Assembly: GCF_000744255.1 (NCBI RefSeq)
Contig: NZ_JQLO01000001.1
Coordinates: 496,001-560,000, forward strand
DNA: 64,000 bases
Direction: 5' to 3'
From: Carnobacterium divergens DSM 20623
GTDB taxonomy: Bacteria > Bacillota > Bacilli > Lactobacillales > Carnobacteriaceae
Part shown: positions 25,259 to 35,637 of the stretch, piece after piece
Position numbering within the stretch: position 1 is the stretch's first letter
Layout: each line of letters starts with the position of its first letter
Notes under the pieces: generated by a model
Seen by the model: the letters and a program-made list of their open reading frames with translations, nothing else
Databases searched by the model: none
What the model was told of the DNA's origin: nothing
Made by a program: the position numbers and the translations under genes

Positions 25259-26428
25259 ATGAAGAAAAAATGGATTGTTGGTATTGTAGTAGTGGTTGTA
25301 TTAATTATTGGTGGATTCGTAGTAAAAAGTATGATGAAATCAAGTACAGTAGAAGAGGCTGGGAAAAGTGCTAAAGTCGATGATGGAATTGATTACTTTG
25401 ACGTACCAGATGTTGAGCAAGTATACATCAATGGAGTGGTGACACCAGATCAAACAGAATCATTTGCTAAAAATGAAAAACTAGGAACACAACCAGAAAT
25501 CAAAGTAAATAATGGAGATATTGTAGATCAAGGAACCGTTTTATTTACTTATGAAGATAAAGAGATTACCCAATTGATAGAAGAACAAAATAATACAGTG
25601 AGTAGAAATCAAACAAAACGTAGCAATACAATTGCTAGAAGAGACAAGGCGCTTGCTAATTTTAATGCGACACCAGAAGAAGAGAGAACTACATCAAAAA
25701 GTGCAATAGAATCAGAGTACACAGAGGCATTAGCAACTATTGATGAAGATATTCAATTTTCAACAAGTACGATTGCTAATTTGAAAGAAAAACAATATGT
25801 GAACACAACTGCAAAATTCAGAGGACAAGTTGCGATTCCAGAAATCAAGGATGCAAATGCACCTATTTTAAAATTAACTTCTGAAGGATATTACGTATCA
25901 GGAAAAGTAAATGAAAAAGATTTAGCAAAAATTACTATTGATCAAAAAGCCAATATTCAAATTGTTCCAACAGGTAAAACAGTGGGTGGGAAAATCACTT
26001 ATATAGATAATAATCCGCCAGAAACAGCTGGAGCTGAAGGTGCTGCAGATGCTACAGCAGGTGCAGAAGCGGGTATGTCATCTTACCTAGTTAAATTAGC
26101 CTTGGATTCATTTGAAGGTGTGAAAAATGGCTACCATGTACAAGCAACCATTAATTTAAGCAACGATCCAATTGAAATTCCAACGAAAGCAATCCAAACT
26201 GAAGGGGATATTCGTTACGTATTAGTCAATGATTTTGGATCAGTGATTCGTCGTGAAATTCAAACTGGCGAAGAAAAAGGGAAAAATACGATAGTGACGT
26301 CAGGACTTGAGTCTGCTGATAAAGTAATTGTTTCTTCTAAGAAAAAAGTTAAAGAAGGCGATTTACTAGAAGGCGATCATTCAGAGAAAACAGATGCTGC
26401 TAATGGCAATGTTACTGTTGAAAATTAA
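25259..26428 (+). CDS. HlyD/MacA-type membrane-fusion adaptor of an ABC exporter (YknX-like)
   Basis: This 389-residue protein has a single N-terminal membrane anchor (about residues 5-24), then a short lipoyl-like half and an alpha-hairpin coiled coil (about 118-170). Beta-barrel and membrane-proximal domains follow, with GYYVSGKVNEKDLAKI. An Ala/Gly-rich insert lies near residues 258-277. It would link the extracellular side of the MacB permease to the envelope. AGGAGG precedes the ATG, and the ATPase gene follows after 14 bases. Confidence 0.9.
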   Translation: MKKKWIVGIVVVVVLIIGGFVVKSMMKSSTVEEAGKSAKVDDGIDYFDVPDVEQVYINGVVTPDQTESFAKNEKLGTQPEIKVNNGDIVDQGTVLFTYEDKEITQLIEEQNNTVSRNQTKRSNTIARRDKALANFNATPEEERTTSKSAIESEYTEALATIDEDIQFSTSTIANLKEKQYVNTTAKFRGQVAIPEIKDANAPILKLTSEGYYVSGKVNEKDLAKITIDQKANIQIVPTGKTVGGKITYIDNNPPETAGAEGAADATAGAEAGMSSYLVKLALDSFEGVKNGYHVQATINLSNDPIEIPTKAIQTEGDIRYVLVNDFGSVIRREIQTGEEKGKNTIVTSGLESADKVIVSSKKKVKEGDLLEGDHSEKTDAANGNVTVEN

Positions 26429-26442
26429 GGGGGGCGTAATCA

Positions 26443-27153
26443 ATGGAAAATGAAAAAAATGAAAAAACCCCTTTGATTGTGCTAAAGGAAATCAATAAGT
26501 ATTTTCCAATGGGAAAAGAAAAACTTCATGTCCTAAAATCATTAAACCTAACGATTTATGAAGGTGAGTTCATTATGATTATGGGGAAATCAGGGAGCGG
26601 TAAAACGACCTTGATGAATATTATTGGGTTTTTAGATCGAATTTCAGATGGAACTTATTTATTTAAAGGAACGGATGTGTCTTCTTTATCCGAAAATAAG
26701 AAGTCCGATTATCGCAATCAGTTCTTTGGTTTTGTTTTTCAACAGTTCTTTTTGATTGATTCTTTAAATGTTATTCAAAATGTTGAATTGCCAATGGTTT
26801 ATCAAGGGGTCAAAAAAAGTAGCGAAAAACACGAACGAGCAAAAAAATATTTAGACTTAGTTGGTTTGGGAACAAAATTAAAGTCTCGTGCTACTGAGTT
26901 GTCAGGTGGACAACAGCAACGTGTAGCGATTGCAAGATCGTTAGTGAACAATCCGTTGTTGATTATGGCAGATGAGCCTACAGGTGCCTTAGATAGTGAA
27001 ACAGGAAAAGAAATTATGAGTACATTAAGTGAATTAAATAAAGAAGGCAAAACAATTGTCATGGTAACGCATGATGAAGATATGACAAAATACGCAACTC
27101 GAGTAATTCGAATGAAAGATGGCGTCTTTGTAGAGAATGGGGTGACTTTATGA
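26443..27153 (+). CDS. MacB-type ABC transporter ATP-binding protein (YknY-like)
   Basis: This 236-residue ATPase has Walker A GKSGSGKTT (near residue 48), the Q-loop region FVFQQFFLID, the signature LSGGQQQRVAIARSL and Walker B LLIMADEPTGALDSETG. It belongs to the LolD/MacB class, which exports peptides or toxic compounds without classical membrane-spanning half-transporters. GGGG precedes the ATG. The stop overlaps the permease start by four bases. Confidence 0.94.
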   Translation: MENEKNEKTPLIVLKEINKYFPMGKEKLHVLKSLNLTIYEGEFIMIMGKSGSGKTTLMNIIGFLDRISDGTYLFKGTDVSSLSENKKSDYRNQFFGFVFQQFFLIDSLNVIQNVELPMVYQGVKKSSEKHERAKKYLDLVGLGTKLKSRATELSGGQQQRVAIARSLVNNPLLIMADEPTGALDSETGKEIMSTLSELNKEGKTIVMVTHDEDMTKYATRVIRMKDGVFVENGVTL

Positions 27154-28388
27154 TTATCAATATTTTAATCAGCACCTTTTTAAGTTTAAGAGCACACAAG
27201 CTTCGCGTATTTTTAACAATGGTTGGAATTATTATTGGAATCACATCGGTTGTCTGTATCTCAACTTTAGGTGCCGGGATGAAAAAGCAAGTAATGTCAG
27301 CTAATGATACCAATGCAAATATTATGAAAATTCAATACAGTATGGAAGACGAAGAATCAGACGGAATGAACTATATTAGTTATAAGGATAGTGATTTTTC
27401 TTTTACAAGAGTTGATTTGAAAAAAATAAAAGACATAAAAGGCATTGATGCAATCTATCCAGATTATGGTGGAGTAGCAGGTGGCGATAATATTGATGTC
27501 AATATGGATTACTTTGGGGCAAAAGCAAGTTTAATGGCAACCCCTAATACCGGCGAAGTTCCGTTAGCTTTTGGTCGTCAAATCGAATCCAGAGATGCCA
27601 ATCGTGATGTGATTATTTTAGATCACAGTGTTTTTGACGATCAAATCAAGATGGATAAGCCAGAAGAAATGCTGAATCAGGCGGTTTCAATTAATGGTTA
27701 CATGTACAAGGTAATTGGAATTAAAGAAAAGTTTGATTACAATAACCTTTCTCAAAGCGAAAGCATGGAGTTAGATTGGAATACCGTTGGAAGCAGCATT
27801 GTTTCAAGAGCTTCTTATAATGAGTTGGCAAAATCAAAACAAATCCAAGGAATTAATTTGAAATTAAAACCTGATGCGGATCGCCAACAAGTTTTAGATG
27901 AAGCCGTTAATAGAATGACCGAAGCCCATCCAGAGGTAAAAGGAATTTTCAAAGAAAACGACAGTGCACAGCAACAACAAAAAATGATGGAAGATGCTGT
28001 TGGTGGAATGACAGGATTTTTAATGGCAATTACAGCAATTTCACTTCTTGTTGGTGGGATTGGCGTGATGAATATTATGTATGTTTCGGTAACTGAAAGA
28101 AAACGTGAAATTGGGATTAGACGAGCAATTGGAGCTAAACCAAGAACGATTTTACTACAATTCTTACTTGAAGCAGCTTTTATCACCTTAATCGGAGGAT
28201 TGATAGGAATCGCATTAGGTTATGGTCTATCTAAATTACTAGGATCATTTGTCCAAATAATTCCTGTAATGACGCCTCAAATCTTTATTATTTCAACAGT
28301 TGTGTCGATTTTTACTGGGATTCTATTTGGAATTATACCTGCAATTAATGCAGCAAAAATGGACCCAATCAAAGCAATCTATCGTTAA
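27150..28388 (+). CDS. MacB-type ABC transporter permease (YknZ-like)
   Basis: This 412-residue permease has an N-terminal membrane helix, a large extracytoplasmic MacB periplasmic-core domain (about residues 50-270), and three C-terminal helices within an FtsX domain. Typical FtsX-family sequences are GGIGVMNIMYVSVTERKREIGIRRAIGAKPRTI and NAAKMDPIKAIYR. With the adaptor and ATPase it forms a complete tripartite-like exporter, possibly for antimicrobial peptides. The substrate is not deducible. Confidence 0.94.
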   Translation: MIINILISTFLSLRAHKLRVFLTMVGIIIGITSVVCISTLGAGMKKQVMSANDTNANIMKIQYSMEDEESDGMNYISYKDSDFSFTRVDLKKIKDIKGIDAIYPDYGGVAGGDNIDVNMDYFGAKASLMATPNTGEVPLAFGRQIESRDANRDVIILDHSVFDDQIKMDKPEEMLNQAVSINGYMYKVIGIKEKFDYNNLSQSESMELDWNTVGSSIVSRASYNELAKSKQIQGINLKLKPDADRQQVLDEAVNRMTEAHPEVKGIFKENDSAQQQQKMMEDAVGGMTGFLMAITAISLLVGGIGVMNIMYVSVTERKREIGIRRAIGAKPRTILLQFLLEAAFITLIGGLIGIALGYGLSKLLGSFVQIIPVMTPQIFIISTVVSIFTGILFGIIPAINAAKMDPIKAIYR

Positions 28389-28390
28389 CT

Positions 28391-28430
28391 AAAAAAAGAG
28401 AGCACTCTTATGGAGAGTGTTCTCTTTTTT
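28391..28430. terminator. Bidirectional terminator between the efflux operon and the small minus-strand gene
   Basis: AGAGAGCACTCT pairs with AGAGTGTTCTCT, with A-rich and T-rich flanks on both sides of a convergent junction. Confidence 0.9.
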
Positions 28431-28578
28431 AGTTAAAGAATAAAGTATAGACAACTGACAGTACACCTGAACCTATCATTGCGAATAACATAATCCAAAC
28501 AACGATTTTTGTTATTTTTTCCATTTTAGTAGGTTGTTTTTTCTTATAGCTTGTTTTATAAATATCTTTATTTTTCAA
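28429..28578 (-). CDS. Small single-span membrane protein, DUF4044-like
   Basis: This 49-residue frame starts with TTG, preceded by GTGAGGA six bases upstream. The protein has a basic N-terminus (KNKDIYKTSYKKKQPTKMEK), then KITKIVVWIMLFAMIGSGVL and a short tail. The basic-then-MEKITK-VVWIM pattern matches the small DUF4044 proteins of Lactobacillales as I remember them. A promoter lies just upstream and a terminator just after. Function unknown. Confidence 0.75.
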   Translation of the reverse strand: MKNKDIYKTSYKKKQPTKMEKITKIVVWIMLFAMIGSGVLSVVYTLFFN

Positions 28579-28615
28579 GAATAGTTCCTCACTTTCTTTT
28601 TAAATAGTCTCTATC

Positions 28616-28645
28616 ATTTTACACTTAATGAGACTGCTTTTTCAA
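28616..28645 (-). promoter_or_regulatory. Promoter of the DUF4044-like gene
   Basis: On the minus strand TTGAAA (28640-28645), an 18-base spacer and TAAAAT (28616-28621). Confidence 0.6.
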
Positions 28646-28653
28646 GTGATGAT

Positions 28654-29631
28654 TTAAAAATAGTTTTTCTTTTTTAAAATCCAAGCTGTAATAATGCTAA
28701 TAATCAACATCAATAACAAAACAATCCAAAAAGCATTTGGAGCTTGCGATAATGGCAAGTCAACGTTCATTCCGTAAATTCCGCCAATAATAGTAGGAAT
28801 AGTTAAAACAATTGTAATAGAGGTTAAAATTTTCATAATATTGTTTAAATTATTTGAAACAACAGCTGAAAACACGTTGCTAACCTGATCTAAAATTTCT
28901 CGGTATTGATGAATCATCGTTTCAGCCTGTTCATTTTCAACAATTACATCATGCAAGAAACTACGAGCGACAGCATTCTTACTAAAACGATCGGTTTCTT
29001 TCATAATATCTAGAATCGGACGATTGCTGGAAATTGCGGTTAAGAAGTAAGTTAAGCTTTTTTGCAAAGCCATCAAAGCAAAAAGCTGTTCGTTTTTAGT
29101 TGACTTCGTAAGTTGTAGCTCTAATTTTTTTGTTTCATCATCAATATCATTTAAAAAATGAATATAAGAGGCTGAAATGTGCCATAGAAGGCGTAAGACA
29201 AATTGCTCTTGATGAGTAGTATCAATTTTGTATCCCTCTTGATTTTGAATCATTTTTGTAATGAATAAGGGTGTATGTTTTGAAGCAGTAATCAAGGTGT
29301 TTTTAGTTAAAATGATTGAAATAGGAAGTGTCACATACTCGATGTAACCCAATTCACCAATCATTAAGTGAGGGTATTGCATAACAATAAGAGAAGCTGC
29401 ATCTTCATCTTCTTCTTTTAGCATTTCTTGTCTTGAATTTTCATTCTCATCTAAGACACTGGTAATATAATCTCTTGGAAAATTGAATGTTTTAACTAAT
29501 TTAGTAATTTCTTCATCAGTAGGGTCGTTTACATTAATCCAACCACCACTTATTTCTTGATTGTCAGTAATTAATTCACCAACACCATTTGTACGAAAAC
29601 CTTGAATCATAAGTGAAATCTCCTTATCCAT
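28654..29631 (-). CDS. CorA-family divalent metal ion transporter
   Basis: This 325-residue protein has a cytoplasmic N-terminal domain of about 250 residues with long helices, and two C-terminal membrane helices. The first ends in the selectivity motif GMN (YGMNVDLP). It ends with basic KKKNYF. It forms pentameric Mg2+, Co2+ or Ni2+ channels. Lactobacillales often carry several CorA paralogues, so the substrate is open. GGAGA lies before the ATG. Confidence 0.93.
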   Translation of the reverse strand: MDKEISLMIQGFRTNGVGELITDNQEISGGWINVNDPTDEEITKLVKTFNFPRDYITSVLDENENSRQEMLKEEDEDAASLIVMQYPHLMIGELGYIEYVTLPISIILTKNTLITASKHTPLFITKMIQNQEGYKIDTTHQEQFVLRLLWHISASYIHFLNDIDDETKKLELQLTKSTKNEQLFALMALQKSLTYFLTAISSNRPILDIMKETDRFSKNAVARSFLHDVIVENEQAETMIHQYREILDQVSNVFSAVVSNNLNNIMKILTSITIVLTIPTIIGGIYGMNVDLPLSQAPNAFWIVLLLMLIISIITAWILKKKNYF

Positions 29632-29766
29632 TTTTCATAAACTCATGGTTTCATTATACACTAGAACAATCCAAATAACTTAAATAAACTATAAAGTAGG
29701 AAGAGTTGCACAAATGGATAGTTTCACTTAAAATAGAGAATACAATCAGGAAAGAAGTGGTAGTCA

Positions 29767-30888
29767 ATGTTAATCAACGAGGAAAGACTTATTCAACGGT
29801 TTGTTGATTTGGTGAAAATCGATTCAGAAACCAAACAAGAAGAAGCGATTCAACCTTATTTAAAATCAGAATTTGAAAAACTAGGATTAGAAGTAACTGA
29901 AGATCAAACCAAGGGAGAAACAGGTTTTGGTGCGAACAATCTGATTGCGGTATTAGCTGGAGATGACAGTCTGGAGACGATTTTCTTTTCTTGTCACATG
30001 GACACGGTAATGCCAGGGAAAAATATTCAACCTATTATCAAAGATGATGTGATTCAAACCGATGGAACGACTATCTTGGGTGCAGATGATAAAGCTGGGA
30101 TTGCGATTTTATTTGAACTCATTCAAACACTAAAGGAATCAGAAATGGTTCATTGTCCAATTGAATTTGTGATTACAGTTGGGGAAGAGAGCGGATTAGT
30201 TGGTGCTAAAGCGTTTGACGTTAAACAACTTTCTGCAAATTACGGGTTCGTTCTAGATACAGGTGGCCCAGTTGGAAGCATTACAGTTGGAAGCCCGACT
30301 CAATATCGTATCGAAGCTTTAATTAAAGGTGTGACAGCTCATGCTGGAGTAGCTCCTGAAAAAGGAATTTCAGCAGTTCAGATTGCAGCAAATGCGATTC
30401 ATCATATGAAACTAGGCAGAATTGACGAAGAAACAACAGCAAACATTGGTTTAATCAGTGGTGGGACAGCTACTAATATTGTAATGGATCGCTTAGAAGT
30501 GATTGCAGAAGCGCGGTCATTGTCAAAAGAAGCTTGTGAAAATCAAGTGAACCACATGAAATCAACGTTTGAAACGATTGCATCTGAAATGGGCGGTTCA
30601 GCAGTCGTTTTAACTAAGAAAAATTATGACGGCTATCGTTTTACCAAAGAAACTCAAGTTGTTCAAGTTGCGGCAAAAGCAATTATGAACCTAGGTATTC
30701 GTCCTAATTATCAAACAAGCGGTGGCGGAAGTGATGCAAATATTTTTAATGGAAAAGGCAAGCCAACAACCAACTTATCCATTGGATATGAGAAAATTCA
30801 TACGGTTCATGAATACATTCCAACTAAGGAATTAAAAAAAGCTGCAGAATTAGCGTATCAAATCGTAACGGTGGTAAGTAGTAAATAA
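29767..30888 (+). CDS. M20/PepT-like metallopeptidase
   Basis: This 373-residue enzyme resembles the tripeptidase-T-like YqjE group. Its two-metal site includes His77-x-Asp79 in SCHMDTV, the bridging Asp in GADDKAGI, and Glu-Glu in TVGEESGLVGAK. A dimerisation domain is inserted around residues 180-295. It probably cleaves short peptides in the cytoplasm. It lies 96 bases before gnd, with a hairpin between, so the two are probably separate transcripts. Confidence 0.9.
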   Translation: MLINEERLIQRFVDLVKIDSETKQEEAIQPYLKSEFEKLGLEVTEDQTKGETGFGANNLIAVLAGDDSLETIFFSCHMDTVMPGKNIQPIIKDDVIQTDGTTILGADDKAGIAILFELIQTLKESEMVHCPIEFVITVGEESGLVGAKAFDVKQLSANYGFVLDTGGPVGSITVGSPTQYRIEALIKGVTAHAGVAPEKGISAVQIAANAIHHMKLGRIDEETTANIGLISGGTATNIVMDRLEVIAEARSLSKEACENQVNHMKSTFETIASEMGGSAVVLTKKNYDGYRFTKETQVVQVAAKAIMNLGIRPNYQTSGGGSDANIFNGKGKPTTNLSIGYEKIHTVHEYIPTKELKKAAELAYQIVTVVSSK

Positions 30889-30891
30889 AAG

Positions 30892-30918
30892 AATAAAAGA
30901 AATCAATTCTTTTATTTT
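30892..30918 (+). terminator. Terminator after the M20 peptidase gene
   Basis: AATAAAAGAA pairs with TTCTTTTATT and a short TT-rich tail follows. The stem is all A-T rich and may be weak. Confidence 0.55.
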
Positions 30919-30984
30919 CAGCAAATATTTGGTACGATAATGAAGAGTTTTAAAATGTAAGCATTTGAAGGGAGCGTTTCATAA

Positions 30985-32412
30985 ATGTCGAAACAAGAAA
31001 TTGGCGTTATCGGAATGGCAGTAATGGGTAAAAACTTAGCTTTAAATATTGAAAGCAGAGGATATAGCGTTTCTATTTTTAACCGTACAGGTTCTAAAAC
31101 TGAAGAAGTTGTTGCAGAGCATCCAGATAAAAAATTGGTGCCAACTTATACAATAGAAGATTTTGTGGCTTCTCTTGAAAAACCACGTCGTATTTTGATT
31201 ATGGTTAAAGCAGGAGCACCAACAGATATGACGATTCAAGCGTTGTTGCCTCATTTAGATAAAGGCGATATTTTAATTGATGGAGGAAATACCTTCTTTA
31301 AAGATACAATTCGTCGTAATGAAGAGTTGGATCAATCAGGTATTAACTTTATTGGTACAGGTGTTTCAGGTGGGGAAGAAGGGGCTTTGAAAGGTCCTGC
31401 AATCATGCCTGGTGGACAAAAAGAAGCCTACGATTTAGTTGCACCTATTTTTGAAAAAATTGCGGCTGTTGCTAAAGAAGATGGCGAACCATGTGTCACT
31501 TATATTGGCCCAAATGGTGCTGGTCACTATGTTAAGATGGTTCATAATGGAATCGAATATGGCGATATGCAATTGATAGCAGAGTCTTATGCACTATTAA
31601 AAGATGTTGCGGGCTTAAGTGTAGAAGAAGCAGCAGCAGTCTTCACGGAATGGAACAATGGAGAATTAGATAGCTATCTAATGGAAATTACTTCTGACAT
31701 TTTAACAAGAAAAGATCCAGAAACAGGAAAACCAATCGTTGACGTGATTTTAGATCGTGCTGGAAATAAAGGAACAGGTAAATGGACGTCACAAAGCGCA
31801 TTGGATTTAGGTGTGCCACTTCCACTAATTACAGAATCCGTATTCGCACGTTACATTTCAGCAATGAAAGAAGAACGGGTGAATGCAAGCAAAGTTCTAC
31901 CAAAACCAGCTACATTTACATTAACAGAAGAGAAAGCAGAATTTATCGAAAAAATTCGTCAAGCTTTATACTTTAGTAAAATCATGAGCTATGCACAAGG
32001 ATTTGCTCAAATGCGTATTGCGAGTGAAGAATACAACTGGGATTTACAATATGGTGAAATTGCTAAGATTTTCCGTGCAGGATGTATTATTCGTGCTCGT
32101 TTCTTGCAAAAAATCACAGATGCTTATGACCGTGAGCCAGCATTGAAAAACTTACTATTAGATGAGTATTTCATTGATATTACGAAAAACTATCAAGATG
32201 CTGTTCGTGATGTTGTGGGAATTGCCGTTAAAGCAGGAGTTCCAATTCCAACCTTCTCATCAGCAATTGCTTATTATGATTCTTATCGTTCAGAAAACTT
32301 GCCAGCGAACTTAATCCAAGCACAACGCGATTATTTTGGTGCTCATACGTATGAAAGAACGGATAAAGAAGGCGTTTATCATTACGATTGGTATGGGGAA
32401 GACAATAAATAA
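30985..32412 (+). CDS. gnd: 6-phosphogluconate dehydrogenase (decarboxylating)
   Basis: This 475-residue enzyme oxidises 6-phosphogluconate to ribulose-5-phosphate, yielding NADPH and CO2. The N-terminal NADP-binding motif is [15 protein letters not shown], the substrate motif is [15 protein letters not shown], and the all-helical dimer domain ends in [21 protein letters not shown]. Length is standard. GGGAGCG precedes the ATG. It stands alone here, while in Lactobacillales it can pair with a regulator or csrR-like gene; the LisRK-like system lies about 1 kb downstream. Confidence 0.97.
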   Translation: MSKQEIGVIGMAVMGKNLALNIESRGYSVSIFNRTGSKTEEVVAEHPDKKLVPTYTIEDFVASLEKPRRILIMVKAGAPTDMTIQALLPHLDKGDILIDGGNTFFKDTIRRNEELDQSGINFIGTGVSGGEEGALKGPAIMPGGQKEAYDLVAPIFEKIAAVAKEDGEPCVTYIGPNGAGHYVKMVHNGIEYGDMQLIAESYALLKDVAGLSVEEAAAVFTEWNNGELDSYLMEITSDILTRKDPETGKPIVDVILDRAGNKGTGKWTSQSALDLGVPLPLITESVFARYISAMKEERVNASKVLPKPATFTLTEEKAEFIEKIRQALYFSKIMSYAQGFAQMRIASEEYNWDLQYGEIAKIFRAGCIIRARFLQKITDAYDREPALKNLLLDEYFIDITKNYQDAVRDVVGIAVKAGVPIPTFSSAIAYYDSYRSENLPANLIQAQRDYFGAHTYERTDKEGVYHYDWYGEDNK

Positions 32413-32428
32413 ACGTTTAAATTAAAAA

Positions 32429-32486
32429 AGAAAGCGTGGAAAACAATGGAGAGATTTCTTTCCAAGTAGTTTTCCATGCTTTTTTA
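32429..32486. terminator. Terminator between gnd and the DUF4352-like gene
   Basis: AAAGCGTGGAAAAC pairs with GTTTTCCATGCTTT (one G-U), with a run of T's on the plus strand. The genes converge here. Confidence 0.8.
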
Positions 32487-33041
32487 GTTAGAAATTGGTC
32501 TATCTAGATTGCTAATCCATTCTTTACTATCTGTCACTAAAAGTACTTTTTTACTAAGAGCCGTTTCTTCACTGACTTTAAAGGCAAGCTTTCGAGTGAT
32601 AGTGATATCAGGATTGATAGCATCTTGGTATAAAAAGTCAGTAGCAAAGTTTAGTTCAGGTTCGAAACTAACGTCATCTTTGATAAGTAAAAAATCGGAA
32701 TAGTTGATGTTAATTGCTTTGGTAAGATTATTTTTCGCTCGAATCTCTAGTTCGAGGGTAACTGAGGAATCTTTTTTTTGTTCGCTGGGTACAATTTTTT
32801 TATCCAGTACCTCTATCGTGACTCCATTTTGAATAGGGGAAGCCATTCTTTTTTCATTGATAAAACTATTCTGATTTATAAAAATAATTGGAGATCGGAA
32901 AACAACCCTTTCGTTTTTTACTTTCATTTTGTAGAAACCGAAAAAAATAATTGTCAATAGTAAGATAATTACAATGAAAATGAGTATCTTTCGTTTGAGA
33001 TTCTTTTTTTTCGTTTTTGGATATAGCATTTTTCTAGCCAT
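32484..33041 (-). CDS. Membrane-anchored extracellular protein, DUF4352-like
   Basis: This 185-residue protein has a very basic N-terminus, one strong membrane span (about residues 18-37), and an extracellular beta-rich domain with GVTIEVLDKKIVP...SSVTLELEIRAKNNLTKAININYSDFLL. This recalls the immunoprotective/telomeric-repeat-like DUF4352 fold found in Firmicute surface lipoproteins, but it lacks a lipobox. The assignment is tentative. GGAGGAG precedes the ATG. It diverges from the two-component genes with a 392-base gap. Confidence 0.65.
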   Translation of the reverse strand: MARKMLYPKTKKKNLKRKILIFIVIILLLTIIFFGFYKMKVKNERVVFRSPIIFINQNSFINEKRMASPIQNGVTIEVLDKKIVPSEQKKDSSVTLELEIRAKNNLTKAININYSDFLLIKDDVSFEPELNFATDFLYQDAINPDITITRKLAFKVSEETALSKKVLLVTDSKEWISNLDRPISN

Positions 33042-33433
33042 TGTCTCCTCCTATATTCTTTTATCTTTTACATAAAAGCGTTTATTCAAACAAACATAAC
33101 AACGGTTCAATTATATCATTTTGCTGAATAGGTCACAATAGCTACAATTTTTTGGTATAGTTTTTTATATTAATTATCTATTGAAGAAGAATTTAGGCTA
33201 TTATCATTTTCTCAATGTTTTTTTATTTTTTGAAAAAAACTGAAGAATTTAATTTGAAAAAGAGTAAAAAATGATTGAATTAGGTGTATAACGTTTATTT
33301 TTTATTTATTTATGGTAAAATGAAGTGAAAATTCAATTAGAAATAGATTGTAGTAAGAGGTCAAACATGTTATTGTACTAAAGTCGCAGTGTAAGAATAA
33401 ATCCACTGAGTATAAAGGAAAAGGTGAATAGGT
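33042..33433. other. AT-rich intergenic region upstream of the LisRK-like genes
   Basis: This 392-base gap lies between divergent genes and holds no credible ORF. On the plus strand a TAAAAT box at 33316-33321 (preceded by TATGG) is the best -10 for the regulator gene, but the -35 is poor. The leader after it is about 100 bases and holds a small CAGTG/CACTG hairpin near 33388-33410. No terminator or strong repeat is seen. Confidence 0.5.
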
Positions 33434-34120
33434 ATGCATAAAATATTAATTATTGAAGATGAGAAGAATTTAGCGCGTTTTGTTGAACTAGAATTAAAGC
33501 ATGAGGGGTATGAAACTGAAGTTCAAAATAATGGTAGAGCAGGACTTGAAGCAGCGCTTTCAGATGATTGGGATGCTATTTTGCTTGATTTGATGTTACC
33601 AGAATTAAACGGAATTGAAGTTTGCCGCCGTATTCGTCAAGTGAAAAATACGCCAATTATCATGATGACTGCAAGAGATTCTGTGATTGATCGAGTTTCT
33701 GGTTTAGATCATGGAGCAGACGATTATATTGTGAAACCTTTTGCGATTGAAGAACTATTAGCACGCTTACGTGCGTTGTTACGTCGCATTGATATTGAAG
33801 GCGAACAAAATATTACGAAACAAACTACGGTTACATACCGTGATATCACTGTTGAAAAAGAAAACCGTGTTGTCAGACGTGGGGATGAAGTGATTGAATT
33901 AACGAAACGTGAGTATGAATTGTTATTAGCTTTGATGGAAAACGTTAACGTAGTTTTAGCAAGAGATGTTCTTTTAAATAAAGTATGGGGCTATGAAACA
34001 GAAGTTGAAACGAATGTGGTGGATGTTTATATCCGTTATTTGCGTAATAAAATTGATGTTCCTAACGAAGAAAGCTATATTCAAACAGTTCGTGGAACGG
34101 GTTATGTGATGCGCTCGTGA
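33434..34120 (+). CDS. lisR: OmpR-family response regulator, LisR/CsrR type
   Basis: This 228-residue regulator has a receiver domain with the phospho-acceptor Asp52 (LLDLMLPE), the acidic pocket EDE and the KPF lysine, followed by a winged-helix DNA-binding domain ending in [14 protein letters not shown]. It resembles LisR of Listeria and CsrR/CovR of streptococci, which control envelope stress and virulence genes. AAGG is before the ATG. The kinase gene overlaps its stop by four bases. Confidence 0.9.
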   Translation: MHKILIIEDEKNLARFVELELKHEGYETEVQNNGRAGLEAALSDDWDAILLDLMLPELNGIEVCRRIRQVKNTPIIMMTARDSVIDRVSGLDHGADDYIVKPFAIEELLARLRALLRRIDIEGEQNITKQTTVTYRDITVEKENRVVRRGDEVIELTKREYELLLALMENVNVVLARDVLLNKVWGYETEVETNVVDVYIRYLRNKIDVPNEESYIQTVRGTGYVMRS

Positions 34121-35637
34121 GCAATAAAATTATTGACAGTGAAAAAGAGGAGAAACCTAAAGTAAAAAAGCGGGTTTCTCTTAAATGGAAGTGGACGATT
34201 GGCGCAAGTATGGCAATCTTTTTTACGTACACTCTTTTTTCTGTCGCTATTTTTATGGGATTTACACAAATGATGATTTCACAAGAGCATGCAAATGTAA
34301 AAGATACTTTGTTTGCAGTCTCTAATAAGTTGAAATTGGAATCTGCTAATTTAACAAATGAAAAAGTGACTCAAACACTACAACCTAATTTTCCAACTAC
34401 AAATGATTCAGAAGTAGATTCGAGATTTTTGATTGATGACAGTTCATATGATTCAATCGATACACTTTACGCTAAAATAAATGAAGCAGGAGTTGTGGTC
34501 AGAGTTTTTGATCCAAATTCACGATTGTTGTATGAATCAAGAGCAAGTCATGCAACGTTCACTAAAACAGCGTATACTGAAATTAAACCAATCAAAATTG
34601 ATGGGAAAGACGGATTTTCAGGGACAATGCCAATTATGTCTAGTCAGAATCAAAATATTATTGGATATGTTCAAGTAACCAATGAATTATTGCGTTATCA
34701 TGAAATGAGCAATAAAATTGTTTTGGTGATGCTGACAATGGGAAGTTTAGCCTTGATTGTGAGTGGTGTATTAGGTTATTTATTAGCCATTAATTTCTTA
34801 AAACCAATTAAGCTAATGACGCGAACAATGAATGATGTTAGACAGGATACGCAATCGCGCTCAAGAATGGTCGTACCAGATTCAAACGATGAATTATCTG
34901 ATTTGACAAGGCTTTTCAACGATATGTTAGATAAAATGCAAAAATACATTGAACAGCAGAAACAATTTGTTGAAGATGTTTCTCATGAATTACGGACGCC
35001 AGTAGCTATTATGGAAGGTCATTTAAAACTATTAAATCGTTGGGGAAAAGAAGATCCTGTTATTTTAGATGAATCTCTGTCTGCATCCTTACAAGAAATT
35101 GAACGGATGAAGAGCTTAGTACAAGAAATGCTAGATCTTTCTAGAGCCGAACAAGTGGAAATTCATTATAAACATGAGAAAACAAATGTAAAAAATATGA
35201 TCCATCAAACCTTTAATAATTTTAGTATGATTCACCCAGATTTTGTTTTTAATTTAGATGATGACGTCGATGAAGATGTGAATGTTCAAATTTACCGAAA
35301 TCATTTTGAACAGATTTTGATTATTTTATTGGACAATGCAGTGAAATATTCAACAGATCGTAAAGAGATTCACATTTCCGTAGCCCAAGATGATTACGCT
35401 ATTCAAATTGCCATTCAAGATTTTGGTGAAGGAATTGGTCAAGGGGATTTGCAAAAAATATTTAATCGTTTTTATCGAATCGACAAGGCAAGAAGTCGAG
35501 ACAAAGGTGGAAATGGATTGGGTTTAGCAATCGCCAAGGAGCTACTAGATGGGTACCAAGGAACGATTTCCGTTGAAAGTGTTTTAAATCACGGCACAAT
35601 CTTTAGAATTAGTTTACCGATTTTAAAAGAAAATTAA
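34117..35637 (+). CDS. lisK: Sensor histidine kinase, LisK/CsrS type
   Basis: This 506-residue kinase has two membrane spans (about residues 25-48 and 205-228) around an extracellular sensor of about 155 residues. A HAMP domain follows, then the phospho-acceptor His near residue 290 in [11 protein letters not shown], and a HATPase domain with [16 protein letters not shown] and [13 protein letters not shown]. The GTG start overlaps the regulator stop (GTGA), so the pair is translationally coupled. The ligand is unknown; LisK homologues respond to envelope-active agents and low pH. Confidence 0.92.
   Translation: MSNKIIDSEKEEKPKVKKRVSLKWKWTIGASMAIFFTYTLFSVAIFMGFTQMMISQEHANVKDTLFAVSNKLKLESANLTNEKVTQTLQPNFPTTNDSEVDSRFLIDDSSYDSIDTLYAKINEAGVVVRVFDPNSRLLYESRASHATFTKTAYTEIKPIKIDGKDGFSGTMPIMSSQNQNIIGYVQVTNELLRYHEMSNKIVLVMLTMGSLALIVSGVLGYLLAINFLKPIKLMTRTMNDVRQDTQSRSRMVVPDSNDELSDLTRLFNDMLDKMQKYIEQQKQFVEDVSHELRTPVAIMEGHLKLLNRWGKEDPVILDESLSASLQEIERMKSLVQEMLDLSRAEQVEIHYKHEKTNVKNMIHQTFNNFSMIHPDFVFNLDDDVDEDVNVQIYRNHFEQILIILLDNAVKYSTDRKEIHISVAQDDYAIQIAIQDFGEGIGQGDLQKIFNRFYRIDKARSRDKGGNGLGLAIAKELLDGYQGTISVESVLNHGTIFRISLPILKEN

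Noticed and set aside
27815-28186. 123-codon minus-strand frame inside the MacB-like permease
   Set aside because: Antisense shadow of the FtsX domain; low-complexity translation, no ribosome site.
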